From Chloroflexota bacterium (GTDB taxonomy: Bacteria; Chloroflexota; Dormibacteria; Dormibacterales; Dormibacteraceae), in contig VBHX01000187.1 in the NCBI GenBank assembly GCA_005879945.1, forward strand, positions 1 to 34,990: a stretch of 34,990 nucleotides of DNA, in the 5' to 3' direction. Of the stretch, positions 1 through 9,793 are shown piece by piece. The notes beneath the pieces are model-generated. The model searched no databases, was not told the DNA's origin, and worked only from the letters and a program-made list of their open reading frames with translations. A program made the translations under genes and the position numbers. How positions within the stretch are numbered: position 1 is the stretch's first letter; each line of letters starts with the position of its first letter.

Positions 1-1305
1 CATCACCAGCTGCGTCTGCAGCTGCTTCATCGTGTCGAGGGCGACGCCCACGACGATCAGGATCGCAGTGCCTCCGAGATACATCTGCTGCTGGTTGATG
101 CCCGAGATCTTCGACGTCGCGATGGGCAGGATGACCGTGATGAACCCGAGGAAGATCGCACCGACGAAGGTGACGCGGTTCATCACCGCCTGCAGGTAGT
201 CCGCGGTGGGACGTCCCGGGCGGATTCCCGGGATGAAGCTCGAATAGCGTTTGAGGTTGTCCGCGACCTCATGCACGTCGAACGTGATCGCGGTGTAGAA
301 GTACGTGAACCCAAACGTGAACAGGAAATAGAGACCGTTGTAGGTGATGGCCATCGGCACATTGGCGGTACTCGGGCTGAAGTTGCCCTGCACCCAGTGG
401 GCCGCCCTGTAGTACCACGTGGCGGGCGGCGCGGCGTTGAAGTAGTTGGCGATGATCGTCGGCAGGAACATCACCGAGATCGCGAAGATGATCGGGATGA
501 CGCCGGCGTGGTTGACGCGCAGCGGCAGGAAGCTCGCCCGGCTCTGAACCTGCTTCAAACCGACCGTGCGCTGGGCCGATTGGATGGGAATTTTGCGCAC
601 CGCCTGCTGCACCTCGATGATCACGGCGGTCATCACGAGCGCGATCAGCCCGAAGATGATGAAGGGGATGTAGTCGGCGATGCCGCCCCCGGTCCCGCGG
701 GCGGCGAAGACTGCGGCGATGCCCTGAGGGCCGCGGCCGATGATGCCGGCGAAGATGATCAGCGAGACGCCGTTACCGATGCCGTACTCGGTGATGAGCT
801 CGCCGAACCACATCAGCATGACGGTGCCGGCCGTGAGTACGAGCACGATCTGCAGCCGCTGGAACCAGTCGAGCGGAGGCAGGATGGCTGGGTTCGTGTT
901 CTGGAACAGAACGGTGAAGCCGTAAGCCTGGCCCGCGCCCAGGGCAACTGTCAGGTATCGGCTCCAGCGCTGGATGCGGCGGCGGCCTGCCTCGCCCTCT
1001 TTCTGGATCTCCTTGATGCGCTCGGAGATCACCGTCATCAGCTGCATGATGATCGTGGCGTTGATGTAGGGGTTCATGCCCATGGCCACGACGCTGAACC
1101 TGGACAGCCCGCCGCCCGAGAACAGGTCGAGCAGTCCGAGCAGGGCCTGGTTGTTGAACAGCGACGCCAGCGCGGCCTGGCTCGCGCCGGGCACAGCGAC
1201 GTTTGCGAAGAGCCGGAAGATGACAAGGATCCCGCCGGTGAAGAGGATCTTGTTCCGCAGCTCGGGCAGACGGATCGCGTTGACCAGGGCCTCGAGCAGA
1301 TTCAT
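1..1305 (-). CDS. secY: Preprotein translocase subunit SecY (C-terminus cut by window edge)
   Basis: Reverse translation from ATG at 1305 gives MNLLEALVNAIRLPELRNKILFTGGILVIFRLFANVAVPG...MGMNPYINATIIMQLMTV...; the frame stays open to position 1, ending in TMKQLQTQLVM, typical of the SecY C-terminus. Follows rplO as in the spc operon. Confidence 0.96.
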   Translation of the reverse strand, partial: MNLLEALVNAIRLPELRNKILFTGGILVIFRLFANVAVPGASQAALASLFNNQALLGLLDLFSGGGLSRFSVVAMGMNPYINATIIMQLMTVISERIKEIQKEGEAGRRRIQRWSRYLTVALGAGQAYGFTVLFQNTNPAILPPLDWFQRLQIVLVLTAGTVMLMWFGELITEYGIGNGVSLIIFAGIIGRGPQGIAAVFAARGTGGGIADYIPFIIFGLIALVMTAVIIEVQQAVRKIPIQSAQRTVGLKQVQSRASFLPLRVNHAGVIPIIFAISVMFLPTIIANYFNAAPPATWYYRAAHWVQGNFSPSTANVPMAITYNGLYFLFTFGFTYFYTAITFDVHEVADNLKRYSSFIPGIRPGRPTADYLQAVMNRVTFVGAIFLGFITVILPIATSKISGINQQQMYLGGTAILIVVGVALDTMKQLQTQLVM

Positions 1306-1308
1306 GGA

Positions 1309-1944
1309 CTACTCCTCGGCGGCGGGTCTGCTTTGTTCCGACTCGGGTTTCTCAGCCCCCGCCCGCGCCTTAGGCGCGGGGGCCTCAGAAGTAGCTCCCC
1401 GAGGGGGAGATGGGGACTCTTCTTTCTGAGCCTCTGCTTCATCTGCCTTCGGGGCCCGCTTCGCCGTCTTGGCCGCCAGCCTCTTCGGTCCGATCTTTCG
1501 CGGTTCGCCGATCACCTTGACCGTGCCGCCCCGGGCTTCGATCGCCTCCCGGGCGCTGTTGCTGAACGCATGCGCCTCCACGGTCAACTTGCGGTCGAGG
1601 CCGCCGGTGCCGAGGACCTTGACATCCAGACCGAGGCGCACGAGGCCGGCTTCCGCCAGCGAGGCCGCGTCGACCTTGGAGCCATCGGGGAAGCGCCTGA
1701 GCTTCGAGATGTTGACGACCGAGTAGATCTTCTTGAACGGGTTCTTGAATCCGGGCAGCTTCGGAATGCGCTGCGCGAGCGGCATCTGGCCGCCCTCGAA
1801 GCCAAGGCGGAAGCCTTCGCTGCGCGCGTTCTGGCCCTTCTGGCCGCGTCCCGAGGTCTTGCCCCGGCCCGAGCCGGTGCCGCGACCGATGCGCCTCGCC
1901 TTGCGGTGGGCGCCCGCTGCCGGCTTCAGGTCGTGTAGCTGCAC
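1309..1944 (-). CDS. rplO: 50S ribosomal protein L15 with extended Ala/Lys/Pro-rich C-terminal tail; probable GTG start
   Basis: (V)[41 protein letters not shown]... is the L15 N-terminus; the longer ORF upstream is out of frame with rpmD and not needed. Confidence 0.95.
   Translation of the reverse strand: MQLHDLKPAAGAHRKARRIGRGTGSGRGKTSGRGQKGQNARSEGFRLGFEGGQMPLAQRIPKLPGFKNPFKKIYSVVNISKLRRFPDGSKVDAASLAEAGLVRLGLDVKVLGTGGLDRKLTVEAHAFSNSAREAIEARGGTVKVIGEPRKIGPKRLAAKTAKRAPKADEAEAQKEESPSPPRGATSEAPAPKARAGAEKPESEQSRPAAEE
1362..1380. repeat. Palindromic element, type B (CCCGCGCC-TTA-GGCGCGGG) inside rplO tail
   Basis: 8-bp perfect arms with TTA loop; same core as 5053-5071 and 7141-7159. Confidence 0.75.
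1395..1409. repeat. Second short palindrome (CTCCCC-GAG-GGGGAG) inside rplO tail
   Basis: 6-bp perfect arms, 14 bp from the type B element. Confidence 0.5.
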
Positions 1945-1945
1945 G

Positions 1946-2230
1946 TCAGTTGCCCCTCTGGTGCTTCTTGTCGGAGCGCGACCGCCAGATCTTGTAGCGG
2001 CTGCGCTTCGGGCGCACGTAGGGCTCGCCATCGACCGCGACCAGGAAGGCGACGGCCTTCAGCATTCCGCGCACGGCCGGGTTGTCGGGCAGCTCGCGTG
2101 TCTGGTTGAGACGGCGAAAGCCGAGCGACTCGACCGTGGCCCGCAGGACGGGCTTGGCCCCGATGGTGCTCTTCATCAGAGTGGCCTTCAGGGTCTTTTC
2201 TGCTGTGGATGCCTTGCGTGCGGCGGTCAC
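1946..2230 (-). CDS. rpmD: 50S ribosomal protein L30
   Basis: [44 protein letters not shown] core; position between rpsE and rplO. Confidence 0.93.
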   Translation of the reverse strand: MTAARKASTAEKTLKATLMKSTIGAKPVLRATVESLGFRRLNQTRELPDNPAVRGMLKAVAFLVAVDGEPYVRPKRSRYKIWRSRSDKKHQRGN

Positions 2231-2859
2231 TTGGTTTCCCTGGCAGTGGGCGCAGGTGCCTCAGCGGCGCCGGTGGCGGGCTGGTCTGAAGGTGCGCCCT
2301 GCGCGCGCCCGGCGCCATCGGCCCGCTTGTATGCGTTCGCCAGGCGTCGGCCGACGATCTGGTCGACCTCCTTGCCGCGCAGCTCGGCCACCTGCTGGGC
2401 GGTCTTCAGCTGTTGCAGCGCCGCCAGGGTCGCGCGCACGGTGTTGATCGGGTTGTTGGTGCCGTGCGACTTGGTGAGGATGTCCTTGATGCCGGCCGTC
2501 TCGATGACCGCCCGCATGGCGCCGCCTGAAATCACGCCCGTGCCAGGCGCCGCGGGCTTGAGCATGATCCGCGCCGAGCCCAGCTTGAGCCGCACCTCGT
2601 GCGGGATAGTGGTGCCCACCATCGGGATGGTGATCATGTTGCGCTTGGCGACCTCCATCCCCTTGCGGATGGCCTCGGTCACCTCGCGCGCCTTGCCGAT
2701 GCCGGCGCCGACTCGTCCGTTCATATCGCCGACCACGATCAGCGCGCTGAACGAGAACTTGCGGCCGCCCTTGACGACCTTGGCGACGCGGTTGACGCGA
2801 ACGACGCGGTCTGCGAGCTCGGAGCGCTCTCCGCTGCTGTGCGGATATCGAGATCCCAT
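2227..2859 (-). CDS. rpsE: 30S ribosomal protein S5
   Basis: [49 protein letters not shown] signature. Confidence 0.97.
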   Translation of the reverse strand: MGSRYPHSSGERSELADRVVRVNRVAKVVKGGRKFSFSALIVVGDMNGRVGAGIGKAREVTEAIRKGMEVAKRNMITIPMVGTTIPHEVRLKLGSARIMLKPAAPGTGVISGGAMRAVIETAGIKDILTKSHGTNNPINTVRATLAALQQLKTAQQVAELRGKEVDQIVGRRLANAYKRADGAGRAQGAPSDQPATGAAEAPAPTARETK

Positions 2860-2865
2860 GCGGTT

Positions 2866-3219
2866 CTAAAACTCCAGTCCGGCTTCGCGGGCGGCGTCAG
2901 CCAGTGCCTTGATTCTGCCGTGATAAAGGAAACCGCCGCGGTCGAACACCACGCGGTTCACACCGGCTGCCTTCGCCTTGGCGGCGATCTGCTTGCCGAC
3001 CTGCGCGGCTTCGGCCATGCCGTTTCCCATGGCCTTCAGCTCGACCGTCGACGCGGCGGCCATGGTCTTGCTGGCGCCGTCGTCGATCAGCTGCGCGTAG
3101 AGGTGGTTGAGGCTGCGGTACACCGCGAGCCGCGGCCTCTCTGAGGTGCCGCTCACGTTCACGCGCACGCGGCGGTGACGCTTGGTGCGGCCTTCCTTGC
3201 GATCGGTGCGCTTGATCAT
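2866..3219 (-). CDS. rplR: 50S ribosomal protein L18
   Basis: [34 protein letters not shown]; ends AAREAGLEF. Confidence 0.97.
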   Translation of the reverse strand: MIKRTDRKEGRTKRHRRVRVNVSGTSERPRLAVYRSLNHLYAQLIDDGASKTMAAASTVELKAMGNGMAEAAQVGKQIAAKAKAAGVNRVVFDRGGFLYHGRIKALADAAREAGLEF

Positions 3220-3770
3220 GCTGCGGTCTTCGCACCCTTGCCGGCCTTGCCGGCCTTGCGGCGGATCTTCTCGCCGCGATACATCACGCCCTTGCCCTTG
3301 TATGGTTCGGGCGGGCGGAGCGCGCGGATGTCGGCGGCCACCTGGCCGACCGCTTCCTTCTCGATGCCGGAGACTGAGAACTTGGTCTGGTCATGGACAT
3401 CGATCGTGACGCCCTCGGGCGGCTTGAACTTGATCGGGTGCGAGTAGCCGAGGCTGAGCGTGATCTCATCGCCCTGCTTGGCCACGCGGTAACCGACGCC
3501 GACCAGCTCCAGGTGCTTGGTGAACCCCTCGTTGACGCCGATGACCATGTTCGCGATCAGGCTTCGCACCAGGCCGTGGAGGGCGCGGTGCTTGTAGCCG
3601 TCAGATGGACGCTTGCACACGATGATGCCGTCCGCCAGCTCGACCGTGATGTCGGGCGGCAGGGTGCGCTCGAGCTTGCCCTTCGGCCCCTCGACCTTCA
3701 CGTGACCCGGCTCCACGGCAACCTTCACGGCGCCTGGAATCAGAATCGGCAGCTTACCTATACGCGACAA
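3216..3770 (-). CDS. rplF: 50S ribosomal protein L6
   Basis: [38 protein letters not shown]...[25 protein letters not shown]. Confidence 0.97.
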   Translation of the reverse strand: MSRIGKLPILIPGAVKVAVEPGHVKVEGPKGKLERTLPPDITVELADGIIVCKRPSDGYKHRALHGLVRSLIANMVIGVNEGFTKHLELVGVGYRVAKQGDEITLSLGYSHPIKFKPPEGVTIDVHDQTKFSVSGIEKEAVGQVAADIRALRPPEPYKGKGVMYRGEKIRRKAGKAGKGAKTAA

Positions 3771-3786
3771 CTAATCCTCTCTCGAA

Positions 3787-4239
3787 TTACCAGACATAGC
3801 AGAGCACCTCGCCGCCGAGTCCCTGGCGGAGCGCCTGGCGCCCGCTCATGACACCTTCCGCGGTGCTCAGGATCGCGATTCCAAGCCCACCGAGAACCCG
3901 CGGGATCTCGGTCTTGCGGGCGTAGACACGCAGTCCAGGGCGGCTGATCCTCTTCACGCCCGAGATCACGCGTGTGCGATCGGGGCGGGACTTGAAGATG
4001 ATACGCATCGATTGCGCGGTGCCGTCGGACTCGATCTCGTACCCGGCGATGTAGCCCTCGTCCTTGAGCACGCGGGCCATCTCGAGCTTCAGCTTAGACG
4101 CCGGCACGCGCACCTCCGGATGCCTCGCGCTGTTGGCGTTGCGCACGCGCGTGAGCATGTCGGCGATGGGATCGCTGACGATCCCCGCCGGTGCCTTCTT
4201 GGCAAGGTTCTTGGTCACAGCCGCGGCGGAGGTCGCCAT
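3787..4239 (-). CDS. rpsH: 30S ribosomal protein S8
   Basis: [40 protein letters not shown]...; ATG at 4239 overlaps the rpsN stop (TGATG). The ORF-track start at 4308 lies inside rpsN. Confidence 0.95.
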   Translation of the reverse strand: MATSAAAVTKNLAKKAPAGIVSDPIADMLTRVRNANSARHPEVRVPASKLKLEMARVLKDEGYIAGYEIESDGTAQSMRIIFKSRPDRTRVISGVKRISRPGLRVYARKTEIPRVLGGLGIAILSTAEGVMSGRQALRQGLGGEVLCYVW

Positions 4240-4433
4240 CACCAGCTCGACTTCGTCACGCCGGGGATGCGTCCCTCGGCGGCCAATGTCCGGAAGCAGA
4301 TGCGGCACATGCCGAACTTGCGCAGGTAAGCGCGGGGCCGACCGCAGATGCGGCAGCGATTGTGGAACCGCACCTTGAACTTCGGGTGCACCAGGTCACG
4401 CTTCCAGCGCTCGAGTGAAGACTTCTTCGCCAA
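4239..4433 (-). CDS. rpsN: 30S ribosomal protein S14, zinc-binding type
   Basis: [51 protein letters not shown], with paired CxxC motifs. Confidence 0.96.
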   Translation of the reverse strand: MAKKSSLERWKRDLVHPKFKVRFHNRCRICGRPRAYLRKFGMCRICFRTLAAEGRIPGVTKSSW

Positions 4434-4451
4434 ACTCTCTACCTCTTTCCT

Positions 4452-5099
4452 TTATCTCTTCCTGAACGGCATCCCCAGCCGTGTCAGTAGGCTGCGTGCC
4501 TCATCGTCGTTGCGGGCAGTGGTCACGATCGACACCTCGAGCCCGCGCAGCTTGTCGATCTTGTCGTAGTCGATCTCCGGGAACACGACCTGCTCGCGCA
4601 GGCCCAGTGAGTAGTTGCCGCGCCCGTCGAATCCGTCCGGGTTCACCCCGCGGAAGTCGCGGATTCGCGGCAGCGCGACGTTGAGCAGCTTGTCGAGGAA
4701 GTACCACATGCGGCGGCCGCGAAGCGTGGTCTTGATGCCCACGGTCTGGCCCGCGCGCAGCTTGAACGCCGCCACCGACTTGCGGGCCTTGATCAGCGCG
4801 GGCTTCTGCCCGGTGATTGTGACCACGTCACCCACGGCCGCGTCGAGGGCCTTGTCGTTGTCCTTCGCTTCGCCGATGCCGATGTTGACCACGACCTTGG
4901 CGACGCGCGGCACCTCCATGACGTTTTCGTACTCGAACTCTTTCGTCAGCTGAGGCACGACCTTATCGCGGTATGCGATTAGCAGGCGCGGCGCTTCCTC
5001 GGACCTGGTCCCCGGGGCCTTGGGCGCGGCTGCCTTCTTATCCACTGGGGCCCCCGCGCCTTTGGCGCGGGAGGGGCTTTGGGTCTTGGCCTTACTCAC
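4452..5099 (-). CDS. rplE: 50S ribosomal protein L5 with extra N-terminal tail containing a palindromic element
   Basis: L5 core [43 protein letters not shown]...; preceded by [37 protein letters not shown]. Confidence 0.96.
   Translation of the reverse strand: MSKAKTQSPSRAKGAGAPVDKKAAAPKAPGTRSEEAPRLLIAYRDKVVPQLTKEFEYENVMEVPRVAKVVVNIGIGEAKDNDKALDAAVGDVVTITGQKPALIKARKSVAAFKLRAGQTVGIKTTLRGRRMWYFLDKLLNVALPRIRDFRGVNPDGFDGRGNYSLGLREQVVFPEIDYDKIDKLRGLEVSIVTTARNDDEARSLLTRLGMPFRKR
5053..5071. repeat. Palindromic element, type B (CCCGCGCC-TTT-GGCGCGGG) inside rplE N-terminal extension
   Basis: Identical arms to the rpsC copy; context TGGGGCCCCCGCGCCTTTGGCGCGGGAG. Confidence 0.8.
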
Positions 5100-5482
5100 T
5101 GAGCCTCCGTCTTCCTCACTCGCTCGTAGGGCTCATCGCAGTGACGGCAGACGAGGGCACGCGCGCCGGACTCGAGGATGATGTGCTTGGTCCGCGTCGG
5201 CCGCGAGCACGCGGGACACACGAGCATCACGTTCGAGTAGTCGAGCGGCGCCTCGAAGTCGACGACGCCACCCTGCGCGACGCTGACGCCGCCGCGCGAG
5301 CGACCGGCCTTCGTGTGGCGCTTCAGGATGTTGACGCCCTTGACCACGATCTTGTGCTTGTCAGGGATGGTGCGCAGGACCTCACCGGTCTTGCCCTTGT
5401 CCTTGCCGGCGATGACGACCACGGGGTCGCCGGGCGCAAGGTCGAGCCAGCGGCGAGACGACTGCGATTTGTTCGTGAGCAT
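5096..5482 (-). CDS. rplX: 50S ribosomal protein L24
   Basis: [42 protein letters not shown] (KOW domain) and [14 protein letters not shown]. Confidence 0.95.
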   Translation of the reverse strand: MLTNKSQSSRRWLDLAPGDPVVVIAGKDKGKTGEVLRTIPDKHKIVVKGVNILKRHTKAGRSRGGVSVAQGGVVDFEAPLDYSNVMLVCPACSRPTRTKHIILESGARALVCRHCDEPYERVRKTEAQ

Positions 5483-5563
5483 GCTTCTTAGGTGACTCCT
5501 TCCTTTCCCGGCCTGAAACCGCGGTGACGGGTGCGGATTTCGGGCCGAAGTGGGCTTGGTGCC

Positions 5564-5588
5564 GGGTGGCCGGGTTCCCCGGCCACCC
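5564..5588. other. Perfect hairpin in the rplN-rplX gap
   Basis: GGGTGGCCGGG-TTC-CCCGGCCACCC, 11-bp stem, 3-nt loop, inside a ~180-bp gap of an otherwise compact operon. Confidence 0.7.
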
Positions 5589-5663
5589 CGCCAATCGGGA
5601 TGGCATGGACGATCCGCTCACGCAGAGTCGTTGGGCGCAGCACGGCAGGCACCAACCCCACGC

Positions 5664-6032
5664 CTACAGGACCTCCGGGGCTAGGGAAATGATCTTCATG
5701 AAGTTACGCTCGCGCAGCTCGCGGGCCACGGGTCCGAAGATGCGCGTGCCTCTTGGGTTGTTGGCTTGAGCCAGCAGGACAGCCGCGTTCTCGTCGAAGC
5801 GGATGAGCGACCCGTCGGGGCGGCGGTACTCCTTGTTGACCCTTACGACCACGGCCTTGACCACCTCGCCCTTCTTCACCTGGCCGCCTGGCTGGGCGGA
5901 CTTGACGGTGGCGGTGATGATGTCACCCACCGAGGCGTACTTGCGGTAGTGGCCGCCGGCCACACGGATGACCAGGATCTCTTTCGCTCCTGAGTTGTCC
6001 GCGACCTTCAGCCGGGTTTCTTGCTGGACCAT
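5664..6032 (-). CDS. rplN: 50S ribosomal protein L14
   Basis: [27 protein letters not shown]... Confidence 0.97.
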   Translation of the reverse strand: MVQQETRLKVADNSGAKEILVIRVAGGHYRKYASVGDIITATVKSAQPGGQVKKGEVVKAVVVRVNKEYRRPDGSLIRFDENAAVLLAQANNPRGTRIFGPVARELRERNFMKIISLAPEVL

Positions 6033-6035
6033 TCG

Positions 6036-6326
6036 TTACTTGGCTTTCTCCACGATCTCAAGTACCCGCCAGCGTTTCTCCTTGGAGATCGGGCGCGTCT
6101 CGGTGATGCGGACGAGGTCGCCCACGCCGCATTCGTTCTTCTCGTCGTGGACCTTGAAGCGGGTCCGCTGCTGCACGGTCTTCCGGTACAGGCGGTGGGC
6201 CTTCGATGTGCCCACCTGCACGATGACGGTCTTGTTCATCTTGTCGGAGATCACGGTGCCCAGGCGGACCTTGCGCTGTCCGCGTTGAGTCGCCGGCGTC
6301 TCCAAGGCGTTCTGGTCCGTCGCCAT
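6036..6326 (-). CDS. rpsQ: 30S ribosomal protein S17
   Basis: RKVRLGTVISDKMNKTVIVQVGTSKAHRLYRKTVQQRTRFKVHDEKNECGVGDLVRITETRPISKEKRW. Confidence 0.96.
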   Translation of the reverse strand: MATDQNALETPATQRGQRKVRLGTVISDKMNKTVIVQVGTSKAHRLYRKTVQQRTRFKVHDEKNECGVGDLVRITETRPISKEKRWRVLEIVEKAK

Positions 6327-6670
6327 CAGGAAGGCTCCTCCGACTTGGCCTTGCGGCCGCGCTTGGGCTTCGGTGCCTCGACGGGCCTCTCGACCACGGG
6401 CGCGTCCGGCTCGAAGCCCGCGTCGGGGTCAGCGACGGCAACGGCGGTGGCCGTCGATTCGTGCGGTATGTGCGTGACGATGCCGAGCTCGCGCTCGCTG
6501 AGCACCGTCATGATCCGCGCGATGTCGTGCCGCACCTTCGAGATCTGGCTGGAGTTCTCCAGCTGGCCGACCGCGTGCTTGAAGCGGAGCTCGTAGAGCT
6601 CACGCCGCGCCGAGCGCAGGCGATCGCCCAACTGGTCTTCTTCCAGCTCCCTCAGCTCGTCGACCTTCAT
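6326..6670 (-). CDS. rpmC: 50S ribosomal protein L29 with ~50-aa C-terminal extension
   Basis: [63 protein letters not shown] core. Confidence 0.95.
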   Translation of the reverse strand: MKVDELRELEEDQLGDRLRSARRELYELRFKHAVGQLENSSQISKVRHDIARIMTVLSERELGIVTHIPHESTATAVAVADPDAGFEPDAPVVERPVEAPKPKRGRKAKSEEPS

Positions 6671-7098
6671 CCGGCACCCCCCGTCGTGACCGACTCGGAG
6701 CTGACGAACCTGGTCTTGATCGGAAGCTTGGACGCGGCCAGCTTCATCGCCTCCTTGGCGACATGGGGCGTGACGCCGCCCATCTCGAACAGGATGCGCC
6801 CAGGCTTGACCACGGCGACCCAGCCTTCAGGGTTGCCCTTGCCGGAGCCCATGCGGGTCTCGGCTGGCTTCTTGGTGATCGACTTGTCGGGAAAGACCCG
6901 GATCCAGATCTGGCCGCCGCGCTTGACGTGGCGGGTCATCGCGCGCCGAGCCGCTTCAATCTGTCGGTTGCTCATCCAGCACGCCTCGATCGCCTGCAGG
7001 CCGTAGTCGCCAAATGCAACCGTGGCGCCCTGCGTGGCGATGCCGGTGCGCCGTCCGCGGTGCATCTTGCGGTACTTGACTCTCTTAGGGATCAGCAT
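6667..7098 (-). CDS. rplP: 50S ribosomal protein L16
   Basis: [76 protein letters not shown] at 7098 overlaps the rpsC stop (TGATG). Confidence 0.96.
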   Translation of the reverse strand: MLIPKRVKYRKMHRGRRTGIATQGATVAFGDYGLQAIEACWMSNRQIEAARRAMTRHVKRGGQIWIRVFPDKSITKKPAETRMGSGKGNPEGWVAVVKPGRILFEMGGVTPHVAKEAMKLAASKLPIKTRFVSSESVTTGGAG

Positions 7099-8111
7099 CA
7101 GCTGTCGGCCTTCTTGGTGGTTTTCTTGTCCTTTGGGGTCCCCGCGCCTTTGGCGCGGGATTGCCCGGGGGCCTTCTCGGCCTTCGGCTCGGCAGCCTTG
7201 GCCTTGGCGGCGGGCTTGGCAGCGGTCCTGGTGGGCTTGGGCGCAGTTGCAGGCGCAGTCGCGGTCGCTGTCGCAGTCGCGGCCTCTGCTTTCGGCCTGG
7301 CGGTTCGAGCGCGCTTCGGCTCGGCCGCAGGCGCGGCCACCTCGGCGGTGGCGACCGGCTCGGGCTGCGCGGCCTCCACCACCTCGGGCACGGGCTGGGG
7401 TGCTATCTCGATCGGCGCCTCTGGCTGGGGCGCGATGGCCTCTCCGATTGGGGCGCCGTCGCTGATGGGCAGGCGCGCCTTCGGCGTGATCTGGTCCTTG
7501 TAGATCCAGCACTTGACGCCGATGGCGCCAAACGTCGTTTTGGCGGTGGCGCGGCCGAAGTCGATGTCGGCCCGCAGGGTGTGCAGCGGCACGCGGCCCT
7601 CGCGGTCCCACTCGCGGCGCGCCATCTCGGCTCCGCGGAGGCGGCCCCCGCAGTAGATCCGGACGCCCTTTGCGCCCGAACGCATCGTGCGCAGGATGGC
7701 CTGCTTCATCGCACGCTTGTAGCTGATGCGGCGCTCGATCTGGGAGGCGATGTTCTCGGCCACGAGCTGCGCGTCGAGCTCCGGTTGCTTGATCTCCTGG
7801 ATGGAGATACGCACGCGGTTGCCAAAGCGCTTCTCGAGGTCCTCCCTCAGCTGGTCGACGGACGAACCGCCCTTGCCGATGACGATGCCGGGCTTGGCGG
7901 TGTGGATGGTGACGGTGAGCTGAGCGTTCGACGAGCGCTCGGTCTCGATCTTCGCGATGCCGGCGTTGCGCAGGCGCGCGAGGATCGCGGTTCTCATCGC
8001 GAGATCCTCGTGCAGCATCTTCGTGTAGTCCTTGGGGTTGGCGAACCAGTTCGCCTCCCATGGGCGGAACACGCCGAGCCGGAATGCGTTCGGATGGACT
8101 TTATGACCCAA
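7098..8111 (-). CDS. rpsC: 30S ribosomal protein S3 with ~120-aa low-complexity C-terminal tail
   Basis: [43 protein letters not shown]... S3/KH signature; long A/T/K/P tail. Confidence 0.96.
   Translation of the reverse strand: MGHKVHPNAFRLGVFRPWEANWFANPKDYTKMLHEDLAMRTAILARLRNAGIAKIETERSSNAQLTVTIHTAKPGIVIGKGGSSVDQLREDLEKRFGNRVRISIQEIKQPELDAQLVAENIASQIERRISYKRAMKQAILRTMRSGAKGVRIYCGGRLRGAEMARREWDREGRVPLHTLRADIDFGRATAKTTFGAIGVKCWIYKDQITPKARLPISDGAPIGEAIAPQPEAPIEIAPQPVPEVVEAAQPEPVATAEVAAPAAEPKRARTARPKAEAATATATATAPATAPKPTRTAAKPAAKAKAAEPKAEKAPGQSRAKGAGTPKDKKTTKKADS
7141..7159. repeat. Palindromic element, type B, inside rpsC C-terminal tail
   Basis: GGGGTCCCCGCGCCTTTGGCGCGGGA; encodes SRAKGAGTP, matching SRAKGAGAP in rplE. 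Confidence 0.8.
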
Positions 8112-8468
8112 CTACTTCCCTTCCTCTGGGCGGTCTTCGACGATCGCCGTGATGTGGCAGGTACGGTGGAAGAACTCGTGCGCCATGCTGCGGCTGACCG
8201 GCCGGCGCCGCCGGTATGTCGGACCCTCGTCGATGAGCAACTGCTTCAGCACGAGGTCGTCGCGGTTGAGGTTGAAGTTGTGCTCGGCGTTTGCAGCGGC
8301 GGACATGATCGCCTTGGCGACGTCGCGGGCCGCATGCTTGGGCGAGAACTCGAGGTACGCCAACGCGTCAGCCACTTTCATGCCCGTGACGGAGTCGGCC
8401 ACCAGCCGCGCTTTGCGCGGCGTGCGGCGGACGTACTTTTGAACCGCGATTACTTCCATCGTCGCCAT
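8112..8468 (-). CDS. rplV: 50S ribosomal protein L22 (atypical hairpin sequence)
   Basis: AVQKYVRRTPRKARLVADSVTGMKVADALAYLEFSPKHAARDVAKAIMSAAANAEHNFNL... core; located between rpsS and rpsC. Confidence 0.94.
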   Translation of the reverse strand: MATMEVIAVQKYVRRTPRKARLVADSVTGMKVADALAYLEFSPKHAARDVAKAIMSAAANAEHNFNLNRDDLVLKQLLIDEGPTYRRRRPVSRSMAHEFFHRTCHITAIVEDRPEEGK

Positions 8469-8654
8469 CTAGGAGGCGCCCGCCGTGCCAGCGGCGAGAG
8501 CTGCGGTGGCCAGGTGGTCCCAGGCCGGGTGAAGGGTACGTCGGACTAGGAACGCATCGTTAGATGCGTGACGACGGCCGACGGGGGCCCCTGAGCCCGG
8601 AATGGGGCCGCATGGGCGACGCAGATCCGTCGATGGCACGGCGGGGGACTCCAT
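8469..8654 (-). CDS. Putative 61-aa ORF exactly filling the rpsS-rplV gap (function unknown, may be only a coupling spacer)
   Basis: ATG at 8654 overlaps the rpsS stop (TAATG); its TAG (8471-8469) directly abuts the rplV ATG (8468). No recognised family. Confidence 0.3.
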   Translation of the reverse strand: MESPAVPSTDLRRPCGPIPGSGAPVGRRHASNDAFLVRRTLHPAWDHLATAALAAGTAGAS

Positions 8655-8938
8655 TACTTCAGGGCCGTCGACTTTTCGGTGTGCGTGCCGTGGCCGCGGA
8701 AGTGCCGCGTGGGCGCGAACTCACCGAGTCTGTGGCCGACCATGTTTTCGCTGATGAACACCGGCACATGCTTGCGGCCGTCGTGGACGCCGATCGTGTG
8801 CCCGACCATGTCGGGATAGATCACAGACGCACGGGCCCAGGTGCGGATCACCTTCTTCTCGCGCGTCGCGTTCATCTTGTCGATCTTGGCCTTCAGCGGA
8901 TCGCTGATGAACGGCCCTTTCTTGGTCGATCTAGTCAT
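8654..8938 (-). CDS. rpsS: 30S ribosomal protein S19
   Basis: [62 protein letters not shown]. Confidence 0.97.
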   Translation of the reverse strand: MTRSTKKGPFISDPLKAKIDKMNATREKKVIRTWARASVIYPDMVGHTIGVHDGRKHVPVFISENMVGHRLGEFAPTRHFRGHGTHTEKSTALK

Positions 8939-9780
8939 TACTTGGAGCGTCCCTTCTTTTCACGTCGCCGGATGATCAACTTGTTCGAAGCCTTCTTCGG
9001 CTTGCGCGTGCGGTAACCGAGCGCAGGCTTGCCCCAGGGCGTCTTCGGATTGCCACCGGGGCCGGTCTTCCCCTCACCGCCACCATGCGGGTGGTCGACG
9101 GGGTTCATCGTCGAGCCTCTGACCGTGGGCCGGACTCCCAGCCATCGGCTGCGTCCTGCCTTTCCGCCCGACTGATTCTCGTGCTCGATATTACCGACCT
9201 GGCCGACCGTGGCTTGACAGCGGACGTGGATCCGGCGCAGCTCGCCCGACGGCATCCTGATGACGGCGTAGTCGCCTTCCTTGGCGAGAAGCTGCGCGGA
9301 GGTGCCCGCTGATCTCACGAGCTGCCCGCCACGTCCGAGTGTTAGCTCGATGTTGTGCACGGTCGAGCCGACCGGGATCCTCGCCAACGGGAGGGCGTTG
9401 CCAATTCTTACTGGCGCCTCCTCCCCGCTTTCGATCGGGTCACCGACCTTCAGGCCCAGTGGCGCCAGGATGTAGCGCTTCTCGCCGTCCTTATAGCTGA
9501 TGAGCGCGATGCGGGCGCTGCGGTTGGGATCGTACTCGATGGTCGCGACCTTGCCCGCAATACCGAACTTGTCTCTCTTGAAGTCGATCTTTCGGTACAG
9601 CTTCCGGTAGCCGCCGCCCTGGTGGCGCGTTGTGATGCGGCCCTGGTTGTTGCGGCCGGCGTGGGTCGGCAAAGACTCGACGAGGCTCTTCTCCGGCTCT
9701 TGGGCCGTGACCTCGTCGAACCCGCTGATAGTCATAAAGCGGCGTCCGGGGCTGGTGGGCTTGAACTTTCTCAGTGGCAT
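8938..9780 (-). CDS. rplB: 50S ribosomal protein L2
   Basis: [25 protein letters not shown]...[17 protein letters not shown]... Confidence 0.97.
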   Translation of the reverse strand: MPLRKFKPTSPGRRFMTISGFDEVTAQEPEKSLVESLPTHAGRNNQGRITTRHQGGGYRKLYRKIDFKRDKFGIAGKVATIEYDPNRSARIALISYKDGEKRYILAPLGLKVGDPIESGEEAPVRIGNALPLARIPVGSTVHNIELTLGRGGQLVRSAGTSAQLLAKEGDYAVIRMPSGELRRIHVRCQATVGQVGNIEHENQSGGKAGRSRWLGVRPTVRGSTMNPVDHPHGGGEGKTGPGGNPKTPWGKPALGYRTRKPKKASNKLIIRRREKKGRSK

Positions 9781-9793
9781 TGTTGTTTCTCTT

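Noticed and set aside
271-1938. 555-aa plus-strand ORF over secY/rplO
   Set aside because: Antisense shadow ORF; both underlying genes are clear on the minus strand.
5000-5045. Possible second, degenerate type B palindrome in the rplE tail (GGTCCCCGGGGCCTTGGGCGCGG)
   Set aside because: Similarity to the core is partial and the arms do not pair well; not counted as a copy.
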